Positions 50,501-61,480 of a stretch of DNA of 64,000 nucleotides are shown here, piece by piece. Position 1 is the stretch's first letter. Every line of letters begins with the position of its first letter. The stretch comes from Pholiota molesta (taxonomy: Eukaryota > Basidiomycota > Agaricomycetes > Agaricales > Strophariaceae), in NCBI GenBank assembly GCA_014925825.1, contig JACGCK010000070.1:62001-126000 (forward strand), given 5' to 3'. The position numbers and the translations under genes were made by a program. The notes under the pieces are model-generated. The model was not told the origin of the DNA. It searched no databases and worked only from the letters and a program-made list of their open reading frames with translations.

Positions 50501-50996
50501 ACGGGTTGCGGTCTGTATACCCCTTTCTGCCGACTCAGACTCGGAGTCAAATTGCATTACTTGAAAATATAATTCTTGGAACTTGTTATCGGCTAGATTT
50601 AGTGATTAGTAAAACCCATTGTATGATAAAATTTATCCGTACCGTTCTTTTCCAACCCAAACTGTAGGAATGCCTGCACGAGATCTCGAATATCACCCAA
50701 AGCCTTGCGCCCTTCCTTGCTCATAGGCCCATTCCCAGATATCACCCCTCCTTATCCTCCTTCAAAAGCTCGGATTTCAACAACGCTGCAGGGAATGGGA
50801 AAGCTGATCTTGCGTAGGCAGCTTCCCTGCATTCAATGCAGCGAGCAGGTCGACGATTTTATCCACATTGGACCGTTCTGCCTTAACAGGCTGTTCGGCT
50901 GGGCGCCGTTCGTCGCGTGCGTAGTGTTTTGGGAGCAGAGGGTCGCGTTCATTTCTATGATTTGGAATTGCCGAAGCAAGGAAAGCAGCGGTTCAT
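47509..50996 (-). CDS. HAM1-like (DUF4449) fungal protein, possible lipid-binding fold
   Basis: Large fungal-specific protein of the HAM1-like type (N- and C-terminal HAM1 domains in family databases, related in prediction to BPI/lipid-binding folds). The precise function is unknown. The start is the ATG at 50996: MNRCFPCFGNS. Two early cysteines could be acylated. Then RDPLLPKH, VDKIVDLLAALNAGKLPTQD and KEGRKALGDIRDLVQAFLQF. A helical stretch contains RNSVSAHDLEG-like and AADDLKKDLGDLEELAEDKT regions. The last exon is an unbroken 592-codon frame (49287-47509) with SWTSWVGWAIPRLLRMLPTN, VKMHMDGVRAKVEGVGYYYK, YTGGLIGYEDEGILSVDIGM, FRIVDVQVTVDEVSCRIDES and WILNKLFLEYLAGPVVARMA. The C-terminus is acidic and Ser/Thr-rich. 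Single-base losses are probable near 50950, 50780 and 50750, and possibly 49610 and 49330. Family assignment is by recall of conserved blocks. Confidence 0.75.
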
Positions 50997-51393
50997 GAGG
51001 AGCCTCCGAGGACTGCGAATTGGGGAAAGGGGAAGAGTGAATGGTTGATCGTAGTGGACACTAGGTACCCAGCGGATGTAAATAGTAATCTGAATCAAAT
51101 GTTGCTAAGAATAGGAGTCGTATGGGTCCGTCCTTCTTCATTAAAAACAAGCTCAGTCTTTGCAAGCTTCACACTTCGAACTTTCCACCAATGATGGTGG
51201 AAAAGCGCAGCTTTCTTTTGGCTCTCAGACTTATTGATGATGTCATAAACCCAAGCAAGCAAACTTTTCACGACCTCGATTCTAGAGCGAGAATATTGCC
51301 AACGACGCCAGAAGAGCAGAAGAAAAGAAGAGATCAATTTTAGAGAATCTAGCAGAGATACATGCAATATTACACCTAAGCTCTTGTCAGCAT
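50997..51393. other. Intergenic: promoter side of the HAM1-like gene
   Basis: About 400 bp between the HAM1-like start and the end of the first cellulase gene. No feature recognised. Confidence 0.5.
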
Positions 51394-53416
51394 TTACTGT
51401 CCAGTTGAGCCACTTTGTGAGCCAGACGAAGGAGCAAGGCAGCTCTGAACGAGCAGAGTGTCGGTCCAGGTAGAGCCGCTCTCGGTTGGGACCTCGCCTG
51501 AGCAAGACGCATCAATGAAAAGAATATACAAAAAAGAAAATATCGTAAACGTACTGAGGACGTAGGCTAAGTAACAAACGCCGCGGAGTCAGTCATTTAT
51601 CTTATCTTAGTCTACGACTTCAAGAAATGAACTACTCACTGGTAGCGAAGTTTCCAGCAGCCCAGCCAACGTAACCAAGGAAAACTAAACAGATAGGGGT
51701 GAATCGGCGTTAGCATACATTCACTTCATTGACACACGCCATATGTAACTTGGGCAGCGAAGCCAATGATATCAATAACCGGCTCCGCAGTACTGACCAT
51801 CAGAATTCTGAGCCTGGTATGCAATTTGTTGGCAGAGGTACTGAACGCAAGAAGCGGTGTTTCCTCCTCCAGTCTCAGTGTTGAATGCCTGGCGGTTGTT
51901 GGAGCGGAGCCATTGGGCGAGGGGTTCCCAGGAAGATACAATGTTGTCGGTAACACATTCACTGGAATTTTATCATAATATGAGCATCACAAAGCAACAC
52001 AAGTAGAACTATAGGAAATGTCTTACGCGTTGGTACCCGAGTTGTCGCTGTCGAGGTACTTGTGGACATCAAAGATTAGGCCAGTGGTAGTGCCATCAGG
52101 GTTCGTCACTGTCATGAGGGCGGGACCGGATCCGTTGGATACAAAAGTTTCAGCTGAAGTCCAGTTGTTTCCGGGGAGCAGGATAAGTTGGGAGGTGGCA
52201 CTAAATTACAATTTTGTGAGAGGCCCTCTTTCGATCTCTATGACATTTTGACTGACCCAGCATTGCGGATAGCGGTGACAGCAGCCTGGACGGAAGTTGC
52301 CCATGCGTTAATGTCGGGGACATCATGGGGCTCGTTCATACTAAGCAGATGATGCAGTATGTCAGCTATTGTCAAAAGGTAATAGACGCAAAAGACACGA
52401 ACACTCCAAAGATGATCTTAGAATTAGAGGCAAACTTAGCAGCGATGTTGCCCCAGAGACTGGCGAAAATGTCATTGCTAGGTCCTCCTTGTCCAATGAT
52501 CTAGAAAGAATGATCGATAGGGATCCTCCAATATGTCAAATAATAAATTGACATACCTCGTTGTTGAACCTGGCGTAGTTGTGGATATCGATAATGCATG
52601 AAGCTCCAGTGGCAGGCATGCCTAAAATTTCACATTAACGATATTTCAGACCTTACGAAAGCAACGACGAACATTAACGAGATCGTTGTATTCGTCAAAG
52701 GCGGTCTCGTTCAAGGTGCCAGTTTCAGCATTGCCAGTCAAGAACTGCCAGCCGACAGGGAGACGGAAGGTGTTAAAACCGTCATCATTAACGAAATGTG
52801 TCATCTGGCCAGCACCATCCGCGCCTATTCAGTTGGTATAAGTGAATAAAATGTAATAGAGTCAAACAACATTAGCATACCGTAGTATTCCAGAAGGGGG
52901 GCCAAGCAGCGCTAGCAGTGCAGGTCTGAATAGGAAACAATTTTTTCAAAATGCGCTCGCAGGAATCCATCGTGAAATAACTTACGCCGGTGGAATCGCA
53001 ACCAAAATCGAAGCCGGAGATGTTAATTCCAACATGTGAAAGCTTTCCGGTACCCGAGGGCGTCGAGCCAGGAGCTGATGCCGTGGATGTAGGCGTTGTT
53101 GTCGTTGTTGGCGTAGTGGCAGTGCTGCTGGGGGCGGCACCAGGAAGACATTGCGAATAGTCTGGAACGATGTTCAGGTATTATTCGCAAAAGAAATAGC
53201 ACTGGAAAACATACAAGGGTTAGAGACAACACAACCGGATCCTGAGGCGCAAGCCGTTGCACCAGACCAACCCTTGCGAAGGGATCAATGTCACGATCCA
53301 TTCCGTCTGCAAATTCGACTTACAATTCCACCACATTGTCCGTAGATAGGGGATTGTGCGTGCACCTTGGTGACAACGCCGAGACCAAAGAGAAGCCCAA
53401 CAGCGAAGAGAGTCAT
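51394..53416 (-). CDS. GH5 endo-beta-1,4-glucanase with N-terminal CBM1
   Basis: Secreted cellulase hydrolysing internal beta-1,4 bonds of cellulose. The start is the ATG at 53416, giving a signal peptide MTLFAVGLLFGLGVVTKVHA. The CBM1 follows across two introns: QSPIYGQCGGI, GWSGATACASGSGCVVSNP, YSQCLPG. This gives the cysteines and aromatic residues of a fungal cellulose-binding module. A Thr/Ser/Pro linker comes next (ATTPTTTTTPTSTASAPG). The catalytic domain starts HVGINISGFDFGC and has QMTHFVNDDGFNTFRLPVGW, IIDIHNYARFNNE, MNEPHDVPDINAWATS (the acid/base Glu in NEP), GNNWTSAETFVSNGSG, DVHKYLDSDNSGT and NTETGGGNTASC (the nucleophile Glu). The end, LVQSCLAPSSGSQSGSTGQ, stops at 51394-51396. 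About ten introns; one splits GV from MNEP. The family matches basidiomycete GH5_5-type enzymes. It is paired with a second copy directly upstream on the same strand. Confidence 0.95.
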
Positions 53417-54589
53417 TGGGAAATGTATCTGGATGGGTGCTGTTACCATCGTTTAGGCCTGCCGAATTATATATCCTCCAGACCTGTTATTTTCATGCTC
53501 TCACATCCGACGAGAGACCGAGAAGACATGAAGACGGTAGCGTATTCTGAGGTCATGCAAGGTTGTGGAGCAAGCCAGGGCGGCATGGTGCTCCCCAACC
53601 CAAAAAACCAGAAAAACTATTGCGCAACGCGAGCCTAAACGGGTGATTTTCGCCTGAACGTCGGTAACGTGGTTCAAGAGACTGCAAGTAGGGCAACAGG
53701 GAGTATTTTTAGGATATTTTTAGAGTTGGTCCACGTTATTTCTGGCTTGACATCCTCCGAGTGGATATGTAGATGAGATCACGGAGAACCAATACAACAA
53801 ATCCTCACGACAATTATCCGTATATGGAGCACATGTGTCAGACTTGAATTCCGGGATTATGATGATGACACCTATGAGGTGAGAGATTCCAGTTCAACCG
53901 CGATTGACGACGAAGGCTATTAACGTTCCTGATTGACAGTGTATTCGTAGGCCTGTAATATACACGGGATAGGGCGGTCAAACACTGGAGTCCGGGAATG
54001 ATTTCTTTATGGAGGCGGACGTGTTCAGTGGGTTAAATTCCAGGTAAATAGTTATGCATGAATCGCTTAGCGATTCATGGAATTTTTGATTCAGAATCGA
54101 GGATGATTCATTGCACATAGAATGCTGTTACGCATCGTCAGTTGATGTTGTGGGTGCAGCTGCAGGTGCCTATTCAGCCGCTTGTAATGGAGATTATCGT
54201 GCAGGAAATGAAATGTCGTTGCTGTTGTCGGTAGTGGTGGTGGTGGTAAAGCAAGAGAAATGCATTATATAATGACAGGCGCCGTTCAAGTTGATCCTGA
54301 CAAATACTTGCAAAGCTTGGCGCTGCAGTGGCCACTGATAAGGGTTTGGCAAGCTAAATACCATTCATTCAAATAAATTCAAATCGAAAAAGAGCAATGG
54401 AGCGTGGTGCCGATCATCCCAAAAAATCAAATTAACCTTTTCCCTTCCCATATCAAAACCGGACTTCAAGACATAATTGAAATGTTCATTTCCGTATACA
54501 CTTAATTTACACCCATAACCGAGAAAGAAAAAAACCGAGAGTCAAGAAGGAAGACTCGTTTTGTACCCTAATATCACGAAATCTATGAT
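53417..54589. promoter_or_regulatory. Spacer between the two GH5 genes (promoter of the CBM1 copy)
   Basis: 1.17 kb separating the tandem cellulases; it must hold the promoter of the CBM1-bearing gene and the 3' flank of the other. A perfect 11-bp inverted repeat with a 1-base centre lies at 54057-54079, and a short TGG microsatellite at 54235-54246. No coding sequence is recognised apart from an unassigned frame reading across the CBM1 gene's start (53288-53638). Confidence 0.5.
54057..54079. repeat. Perfect 11-bp inverted repeat, 1-nt centre
   Basis: CATGAATCGCT, one T, then AGCGATTCATG: 11 of 11 bases pair. It lies in the promoter-side spacer of the first GH5 gene, about 640 bp upstream of its ATG. 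It could be a dimeric regulator site or a chance palindrome; nothing else identifies it. Confidence 0.7.
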
Positions 54590-56200
54590 TTAAGAAGTCG
54601 AGCCCTTTTGGGAGCCAGATTTTGGGGATAAGCAGCTCTGAGTGAGCAATGTGTCGCTCCAGGTGGTACCATTCTGAGTAGGGGCCTCAGCTAGTAAAAT
54701 TGTGCATGTTAGAATGTTTTCGAGATATGAAATGAACACTACTCACTGAGGACGTAAGTGGAATCAAAGTTGCCTGCTGCCCAACCAACGTATCCAAGGA
54801 TGACTAGAGTTCAATCATGCATTAGCACGACAGATTTTTTGAACAAAAAACTTGATAGAAGTTACCGTCAGAGTTTTGAGCCTGGAATGCAATCTGCTGG
54901 CAGAGGAAAGTGACGCAGGAGGCGGTGTTACCTCCTCCAGTCTCCGTGTTGAGTGCCTGGCGCCCGTTGCAGCGGAGCCATTGAGCTAAAGAGTCCCAGG
55001 CCTCCTCGATGTTGTTGGTGACACACTCAGCATGGGTACCAGAGTTATCGCTGTCGAGGTACTTGTGGACGTCGAAGATCAAGTTGGTGTGGCTGCCGTC
55101 GAGGTTGACGACCTTGGCCAAAGCGTCTGCAGAACCGTTCGAGACAAACGTAGCAGCTGAAGTCCAGTTGTTTCCGGGAAGTAGAATCATTTGGGTGGTA
55201 GCGCTGTTAGTGAGAAATATTATTTCAAAGAGATATTTCAATGATGGATGACTACCCACCCTGCCAACCGAATTGCAGTAACAGCCTTCTGGACGGACGT
55301 GGCCCAGATAGTGATGTCTGGCACATCATGGGGTTCGTTCATACTATCATACAAGTTGAATGATGATAAAAAAGGAAGGGAATCCATACGTACACTCCAA
55401 AGATAACTCTGGACTCAAATTTGAAATGAGACGCGAGGTTGAACCACAATCGAGCAAAGGTCTCGTCGCTAGGTCCTCCTTGGCCGATAATCTGAGCAAG
55501 ATTATTAGAAACTCCTTTCCGCCATAGCGGTATAATTTACCTCTCCATTGAATCGGGCGTAGTTATGAATATCCACGATACAGTGAGCTCCCGTAGCGAG
55601 GCAGGTCTATCAAGAATGAGTATGTTGATAAAACGAAATAGATTCTATAGAAATCGAGCACCTGAACGAGAGTATCGTATTTGGCGAAGTTGGTAGAGTT
55701 CAAGACGCCGGTCTCAGTATCGTTCGTGAGGAACTGCCACCCGACGGGGAGACGGAAAGTATTGAAACCGTCGTTTTCTACAAAGTGCTGCATTTGGCCA
55801 GCACCATCGTTTCCTAGTTAAAAGGTTATAGAATGTTAGTAACATATCCATTCATTGCCAGTGCTTATGCGCACCATAATATTGGGTCAATGGCGGCCAG
55901 GCAGCAGCAGCAGTGCAAGTCTGGAAGTCAAAGCATAAATCAGGCATACTCGAGATACACCAGGGCGCAAGTTGTAATATACCCCATCAGTTCCGCAACC
56001 GAAATCAAAACCTGCGATGTTAACACCAACATGGGCCAGTTTTCCCGCTGATTTGGGAGGTGGTATGACCTTTGTGCAGTTTCTAGTACCAGAGGAGCCA
56101 AAGGTTGGTGTAGCAGCCGTCAGAGCCAGAAGCTAAGAAGAACCCCGGTAACAGATAGCATGACTGGCAAGTGCAGGAGTACAGGATTCAGTGCATTCAT
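54590..56200 (-). CDS. GH5 endo-beta-1,4-glucanase, copy without CBM1
   Basis: Paralog of the cellulase at 51394-53416, same strand and orientation, with the same activity expected. The ATG at 56200 begins MNALNPVLLHLPVMLSVTGV, a hydrophobic leader, and after a frame change ALTAATPTFGSSGTRNCTKV. A short Pro-rich segment then leads directly into HVGVNIAGFDFGCGTDGV. There is no CBM1 and no Thr-rich linker. The catalytic blocks mirror the first copy: FVENDGFNTFRLPVGWQFLT, VDIHNYARFNGE, MNEPHDVPDI, GNNWTSAATFVSNGSADALA, FDVHKYLDSDNSGTHAECVT and NTETGGGNTASCVTFLCQQI. Introns sit at the same positions, including the one before MNEP. The C-terminus LLTQSCLSPKSGSQKGSTS stops at 54590-54592. A single-base loss just after the leader (near 56130) separates the signal from the enzyme frame. 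Confidence 0.92.
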
Positions 56201-56931
56201 CTTCAGATCAAAGCTCGAACTTATATACCCTCATTCACCGCCGACAAGAACGAAACCCTTTGGTCACATCAAAGCGATATATTTCCGATAAGAGGAACGA
56301 TGCGAGGTCATCTGTGCTCAAGTCAAGGCGCAGTCTGAGCTCTCGACTACAGACTTAGCGCATGCATATGCATTGTTGCCAAACGGGCGTTAGAGCAACG
56401 GACGATTTTCGCCGCAACGTCGGTAGGGAAATAGTCGTCCGAGGTACATGTCCTAGTCGCATGAAAGCAAGTTCAAAAATAAACTTTAATGCCTCAAAAA
56501 TAAAGAAAATCCAGCTTTAAACGTTCCGATATTTCGAGCATCAGCCTATGAATGGACAGAGGGCTTTTAAACGCTTGATATCGAAGTCCACTCACAGCCG
56601 TCGCGAAGATTAGCCGTCTGCTTGGCTAGTTGACGTTGGATTCTTCGGAAATTCATATCAAAGCAGATTATATGGATGTCTTTAAATTTAAACAGCCCAA
56701 ATTGTGTCTTGGAGATGGATGAATGCAGCCAAAGAGTGGAAGGGGCAAGGAAGGAGTTGAGGTTAAGTCGGAGAAACGAGTTGTAACGTTGACGAGAAGT
56801 TAGCACGATGCGGTCACGTGCTGGAAGATGTTGACAAGCACAACCAAATAACGCCGTTCTTCGGGACTCACTGAACTGACGTGAACTTAAAAAACACATC
56901 CACCTTTACGACTTCTCAATCGCCCATCGAA
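56201..56931. promoter_or_regulatory. Divergent region, GH5 copy 2 / ORC2
   Basis: 731 bp between divergent start codons. A CACGTG hexamer (in GGTCACGTG) is at 56815-56820, about 115 bp before the ORC2 ATG. An ACGCGT replication-type box is not seen close to the ORC2 start. The open frame at 56567-56899 (-) has no family resemblance. Confidence 0.4.
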
Positions 56932-58275
56932 ATGCCCCGACATCTACCCTCGTTTGCCCAAGAGCCTGAAATATTTAGCGAAGAAGAAGACCAGGAAGAT
57001 GCCGAGCTCTCAGATGAGTCTGATCATTCTGAAGATATCGACAATCACGCGTCTGGATCACCGCAGAAGGGAAAAGGAAAGGCGAGAGATCTGGTTGAGC
57101 AGAGTGTGATCATAGTTCAAACGACTTTTGACGCGTACTTCACGTATAATAAACCCGGGCGAGTCCAAACTTCATCCAACGTGTATCTCAGCTTGTTCTA
57201 CCTTTGAGCCCAGAGGAATATACAAATGCTATTGGCCCCATATCCAAAGGGCCATCCTCCATTCTGCCGACAATGTTGTCGGGCGAGAACCGGGACTCAT
57301 ATTTTCGCGTTTTATTGCCGAACTAAACGAAGGCTTCAATATCTATGCTATGGACTAGGGTCTAAACGACGTTTATTAAACCAATTCGCGACGAGCCACT
57401 GTTCCAAACACGGTCATGTCGTGGTAGTCAACGGGTTTCAGCCTGAATTCACTCTCAAGGACATGCTCAATTCAATAGAAGAAATCCCCGGCATCCAGGA
57501 TTTGGAATTCCCTTCCGCCAATGTCGAAAAGCAAGCACGCAGAATATACGAATTCTTTGCAAAAGCCACCCAGCAAGTTGATCTCTACCTCATTATTCAC
57601 AATATCGACGCTGCCCCTTTCCGTGCCGCAAAATCGAAATCTATATTATCGCTTTTAGCCCATAATCCACGAATTCACGTCATCGCGTCCATTGATCACA
57701 TCAACGCACCCCTACTATGGTCCTCTTCCGAGATTTTCTCTCGAAAACCTGATGAGGTCCAAGCCGATACCACCACCCCTTCGCGGGGGTTTTCATGGCT
57801 CTGGCACGACTTGACAACCCTCGTACCTTACGATTTTGAGCTCGCATACGCCGATCGCGCTTCCCTATCTGGCGCTCACACAGGCGGCGCACGTCGCAAG
57901 GCTGACACGTTAGCAGCGCAGAACGCTACTGCTATGACTGAAACCGCTGCATCACATATCCTCGCATCGGTCACGCAGAAGGCACAAAAACTCTTCATCA
58001 CTCTTGGCAATATCCAACTAGAAAATATCAGCAACGCGGAGGATGGTGCATCGGCGGACTTGCAGCAATTCGGCGTAACGTATGAATTCTTATCCACGAT
58101 GGCGAAGGAGAACTTCTATGCTCATAACGATACTGCGCTCCGCGCATTACTGGGAGAGTTCCGAGATCATAATCTCATCGTATCTGCACCAGCCACTATG
58201 GGCAGTGGGGAGACGTTATGGATACCGATGCGGAAAGAGCGGTTGGCAAATGTACTCAGGGAACTACAGAAATAA
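56932..58275 (+). CDS. ORC2: Origin recognition complex subunit 2
   Basis: Subunit of the six-protein complex that marks replication origins in the nucleus. I start at the ATG at 56932 (MPRHLPSFAQEPEIFSEEED). The N-terminus is acidic with DESDHSEDIDNHASGSPQKG. The AAA-like core contains LSPEEYTNAIGPISKG, then GFNIY.YGLGSKRRLLNQFA (the degenerate P-loop position 'YGLGSKR' of ORC2). It continues HVVVVNGFQPEFTLKDMLNS, YLIIHNIDAAPFRAAKSKSI, NPRIHVIASIDHINAPLLWS and FSWLWHDLTTLVPYDFELAY. The winged-helix end is TYEFLSTMAKENFYAHNDTA and ends MRKERLANVLRELQK. Frame breaks by single-base loss occur near 57180, 57325 and 57352, all in the region before YGLGSKR. From about 57360 to the stop the frame is open. 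The short N-terminal region is normal for some fungal ORC2 proteins. Confidence 0.93.
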
Positions 58276-58673
58276 TCATTCTATTCATGTATTGATTCAT
58301 TTCTACATCGCTGAGAACTCGAAAGCCATAATGCAGTCCTTCTTTCACATATATATGTCGATACAAAATGTTGTTGTACAGCTATTTGTTAGTCCTTTGG
58401 TCATTCGCTGGGAAGAGTAGGTGAAGTAGTGTATAGCGGTGTCACCAGTGTATCAAACAGCAGGCGATAGGGATGCTATTCAATACCATTGCTGCGTGGT
58501 ATAGTGATGGTTAGAACTTCTGGGGTGTGTTATTTCTGGAGTCAGTGTCTCCTGGACCTTTCTAGCTGAGTCTGCATCATCGTCTCTGATCGACTGACCA
58601 CTTTCATCTTCACACATCTATAATAAGATAAGAAAAGGGTACTACAGGCAATTGACAGCATGCTTACATTGAG
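58276..58673. other. Convergent 3' intergenic region, ORC2 / DUF6534 gene
   Basis: 398 bp between two converging genes. Nothing coding is recognised, although the DUF6534 gene could extend into it through one more intron after 58677. Confidence 0.45.
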
Positions 58674-59990
58674 ATATGACATGGGTACTCGTCTTTCCAC
58701 ACCTGCTGCACAACAGTACGGCCGATGCGGATTTCCTTCCCCGGGTCCTCCAGATTGCGCGTGGTAGAGTGATGCTTGGTATGAGACTGTCATCGAAGCA
58801 TGTTTCGATGTCCGTCAGAGGAGGCGGGCCCCCGACAGCGTGGGGCCGGTTGTTAACGTTGCTAGGATGGTAATGGCGTACAGTTTAGTGATCATAATGG
58901 CGGGAACGATGAAGTAGACGCTGATGGTTATTCGCTGGCGGAAGCCGACGAAAAGGACGGCGCTGGAGATGGATGCCGTGGCTAAAGTGCATGATCAATT
59001 CGGTTATTGCCCAGAAAGGCTACAGAATAATCACCGGTAAGAACTCCAGTTTCGATGGTGAGACGAATAATCCGAGTAATGAGAAGATCGGTGTTGCGAA
59101 AGCCAGTACTGTTCCGCGATAGCTAGTATATTATTCTTGTTAGCGCCAATAGCATTTGTTACAGTTCAAACGCTTCGCTACATAGTAAGTCATATAGCCC
59201 GCTATCGCAATGTCACAAATGGCTCCAGATCCATTCCACATCTGCGCATGATAATCAGCGCCGAAAATCAATCAGCCAAATACCATTGCAGCTCACCCCG
59301 CATGTAAGATAGATGTGGTTAGCGGTCACCGTTTTCGAGAGGAGTCCCGCCTAAATAGCTTTCCTCCGAACACCAAAGCCGAAACACAAGCGCAAATAGC
59401 AATCTATAGTGATTACAAGGAACGGTCGCGCATGAGCAAAAGGTTGACGCCACACTGACAGATCCATCACTCACGGATGTGATGAGTCCTCCATGATCTT
59501 TGATTCAGACAGAAGGGAGATACGGTAGGCGAATGTTAAGTGACAGAGAAATCCAACTATCGCATTTAATTCGTCAAGCCACATAAATTGAACAAGGATA
59601 CTAAAGGACTGACCAGTGCCTCCGAGAATGGGTAGAGTAAACCAAAGAAAGCGCAAGTCGTCCAAGTCCGCAATATCTCCGAACCCTTTGACAAATATGT
59701 CGTAGGTGTCGTGCGTCACCAGCAGGGTTTGTAAGAGCTCGAGAATTATGGAAAAGTAACTAGCACTTTCATGTATATTGGATCCTTGGGAAAGCTTAAA
59801 TAATAATTGTCTTCGATATATATCAGTGAGAGAAAGCGAACAATTTTTTTCAACACTCACAGACTTGGACACACAACACCCCTTGTAGGCCCCATGTAAT
59901 CAGCGCTCCGATTTGCTTCATAGAAAAATTAAGTCCATAGTTTTATGAACCAAAAGACAGAGAATACCAGAGAGGAAAGCCTGCATCCAT
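58674..59990 (-). CDS. DUF6534-type multi-pass membrane protein
   Basis: Seven-helix-like integral membrane protein of a family expanded in mushrooms; function unknown. The start is the ATG at 59990 (MDAGFPLW), an intron, then QIGALITWGLQGVLCVQV. Typical family blocks follow: FKLSQGSNIHESASYFSIIL, ELLQTLLVTHDTYDIFVKGF, DLDDLRFLWFTLPILGGT, and HLTFAYRISLLSESK. Then MWNGSGAICDIAIAGYMTYY, GFRNTDLLITRIIRLTIETG, VLFVGFRQRITISVYFIVPA and IMITKLYAITILATLN. The C-terminal tail, DPGKEIRIGRTVVQQVWKDE, ends CHISM with TAA at 58674-58676. It is built of about seven short exons. At least one single-base loss is suspected near 58845 (NNRP region) and another near 59035. Confidence 0.8.
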
Positions 59991-60002
59991 GATGAACCAA
60001 TA

Positions 60003-61480
60003 TCAGACGAGAACATAAACCCCATAGATGATCACATACAAAGGTAGAGACAGAGCAAGAAGCGCACTTTCGAACTTGCCTCCGGAAGCCATTGCGGGGA
60101 TGAGCTGGAGGAATGAATATTCATGGATGTACGAGCCCTTAATATACCAATTGGCAGAGAACAGGCAGACCTTTCTAGCCGCCCAATGAGGAAGCTTTGC
60201 CAACTGGCTCATGCATTCTGATCGACTTCCGGGGATCGTAGCGTTCCTAGAAAGGTACATTCATCCATTCGGCATAGCACCTATGGTTGAATGGATGATT
60301 TTTGAGGTTGTATGTAGCACGCACTTCCGAGCTGCCAGATTGTCAGGATCAGAAATGAAGGATTCAATTGTTTGATGACCGTTATTCCTTCTTGCATGAG
60401 AGCATGTGAATGAGGGAGTCTCCAGGAAGCAGAAGAACGACAGCCAGAGATCGTAAACGGCAAGGATAACCACACCATGTTGACATCATGAGCTATTTCC
60501 AGACATTCCGGATGTCAGAAGCGAAGAAAAGGGCCAATCTTCGATTAAGGTGTAAGTCGAAGTATAACTTGAAACGACACTTTCGTAGGCGGAGGTGACA
60601 AGGGAGGTGACGACTTACAAGCTACGAATGCGTCATAGATGGCAATAATTGACAGTGAAAAAGATGAATGGAAGGGCCGATTGCTGTAATGTTTGTTTCC
60701 AACTGGTCTTCCGAGATTTCGGGGTCACCGGAGTGCCCTGAAGTGAAGACGCGTACGAGGCTGCACAAGGCTGCAAAGGCTTTCATGATTTGTACTCGTA
60801 GCTTGTGAACTTAAGGAGCTATAGTATATCATCGACTATCGAGTTTGAGGAGCAGGAGGACATCAAAGAAAGGCGTGGTCAGGTAATGACGGACGTCATT
60901 TAGAATCTTTCGATAACTTTCCCAGATGTCAAGGAAGAAAGAAAGAAAGCTCACCGCACCAACTCCACTGCCTAACCTATTGGGTAATGTTGCCCTAATA
61001 TATTCCCAGTGCACCAACTTGGACGACTCACTCTCCAGGATGAGCCCATTATAGTTATAACTCTGCAGGCACCTGCTAACTGGCGTATTCAAATAGTTAA
61101 GATAAGATTCATCCCTTGTAGAAAAGACTTTCACTTACGCATGAAAGGATGAGGTCATTCAGTAACAACCAAGCTTGTTGGGCTGCATTTTGCAGGCACC
61201 AAGATCCAAGGACCAATATGATGTTCAAGACTTCGGACGACCGAGCGCTGGAGGTTTGACCCCTAACATCGAGCGCTGATATGTAAGTTGACACATAGAA
61301 ATAGAGAAAATCAGTTAGGATGCCACGTCAGTTGGAAACTTTCGGTCGAAGGTGAATACAAGGTGAATACATTACACAGGTGGATAAAATCGGGGTGCGA
61401 AAAAAACCCCGATCCTTGCAAGTTGCTGGTTGCTGTGCTGCGCCGCTACAGGGTAGTCAACTGTGATTTGAGGAAAAAAT
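60003..61480. other. Unassigned region upstream of the DUF6534 gene
   Basis: Minus-strand frames at 60003-60260, 60261-60473, 60829-61134 and 61109-61294 contain hydrophobic segments such as LLALSLPLYVIIYGVYVLV, NIILVLGSWCLQNAAQQAWL and VSFLSFFLDIW. These could be exons of a broken membrane protein. I recognise no family, and the frames do not join through clear splice sites. The DUF6534 promoter must lie here too. Confidence 0.35.

Noticed and set aside
49980..50564. Plus-strand 194-codon Ser/Cys-rich frame
   Set aside because: It is antisense to a helical, charged exon of the HAM1-like gene, whose codon pattern is the more plausible.
53288..53638. Plus-strand 116-codon frame overlapping the CBM1 gene start
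   Set aside because: The minus strand encodes the signal peptide and CBM1, and the plus frame has no family match.
54235..54246. TGG microsatellite as a functional repeat
   Set aside because: Only four units; such short tracts are common by chance.
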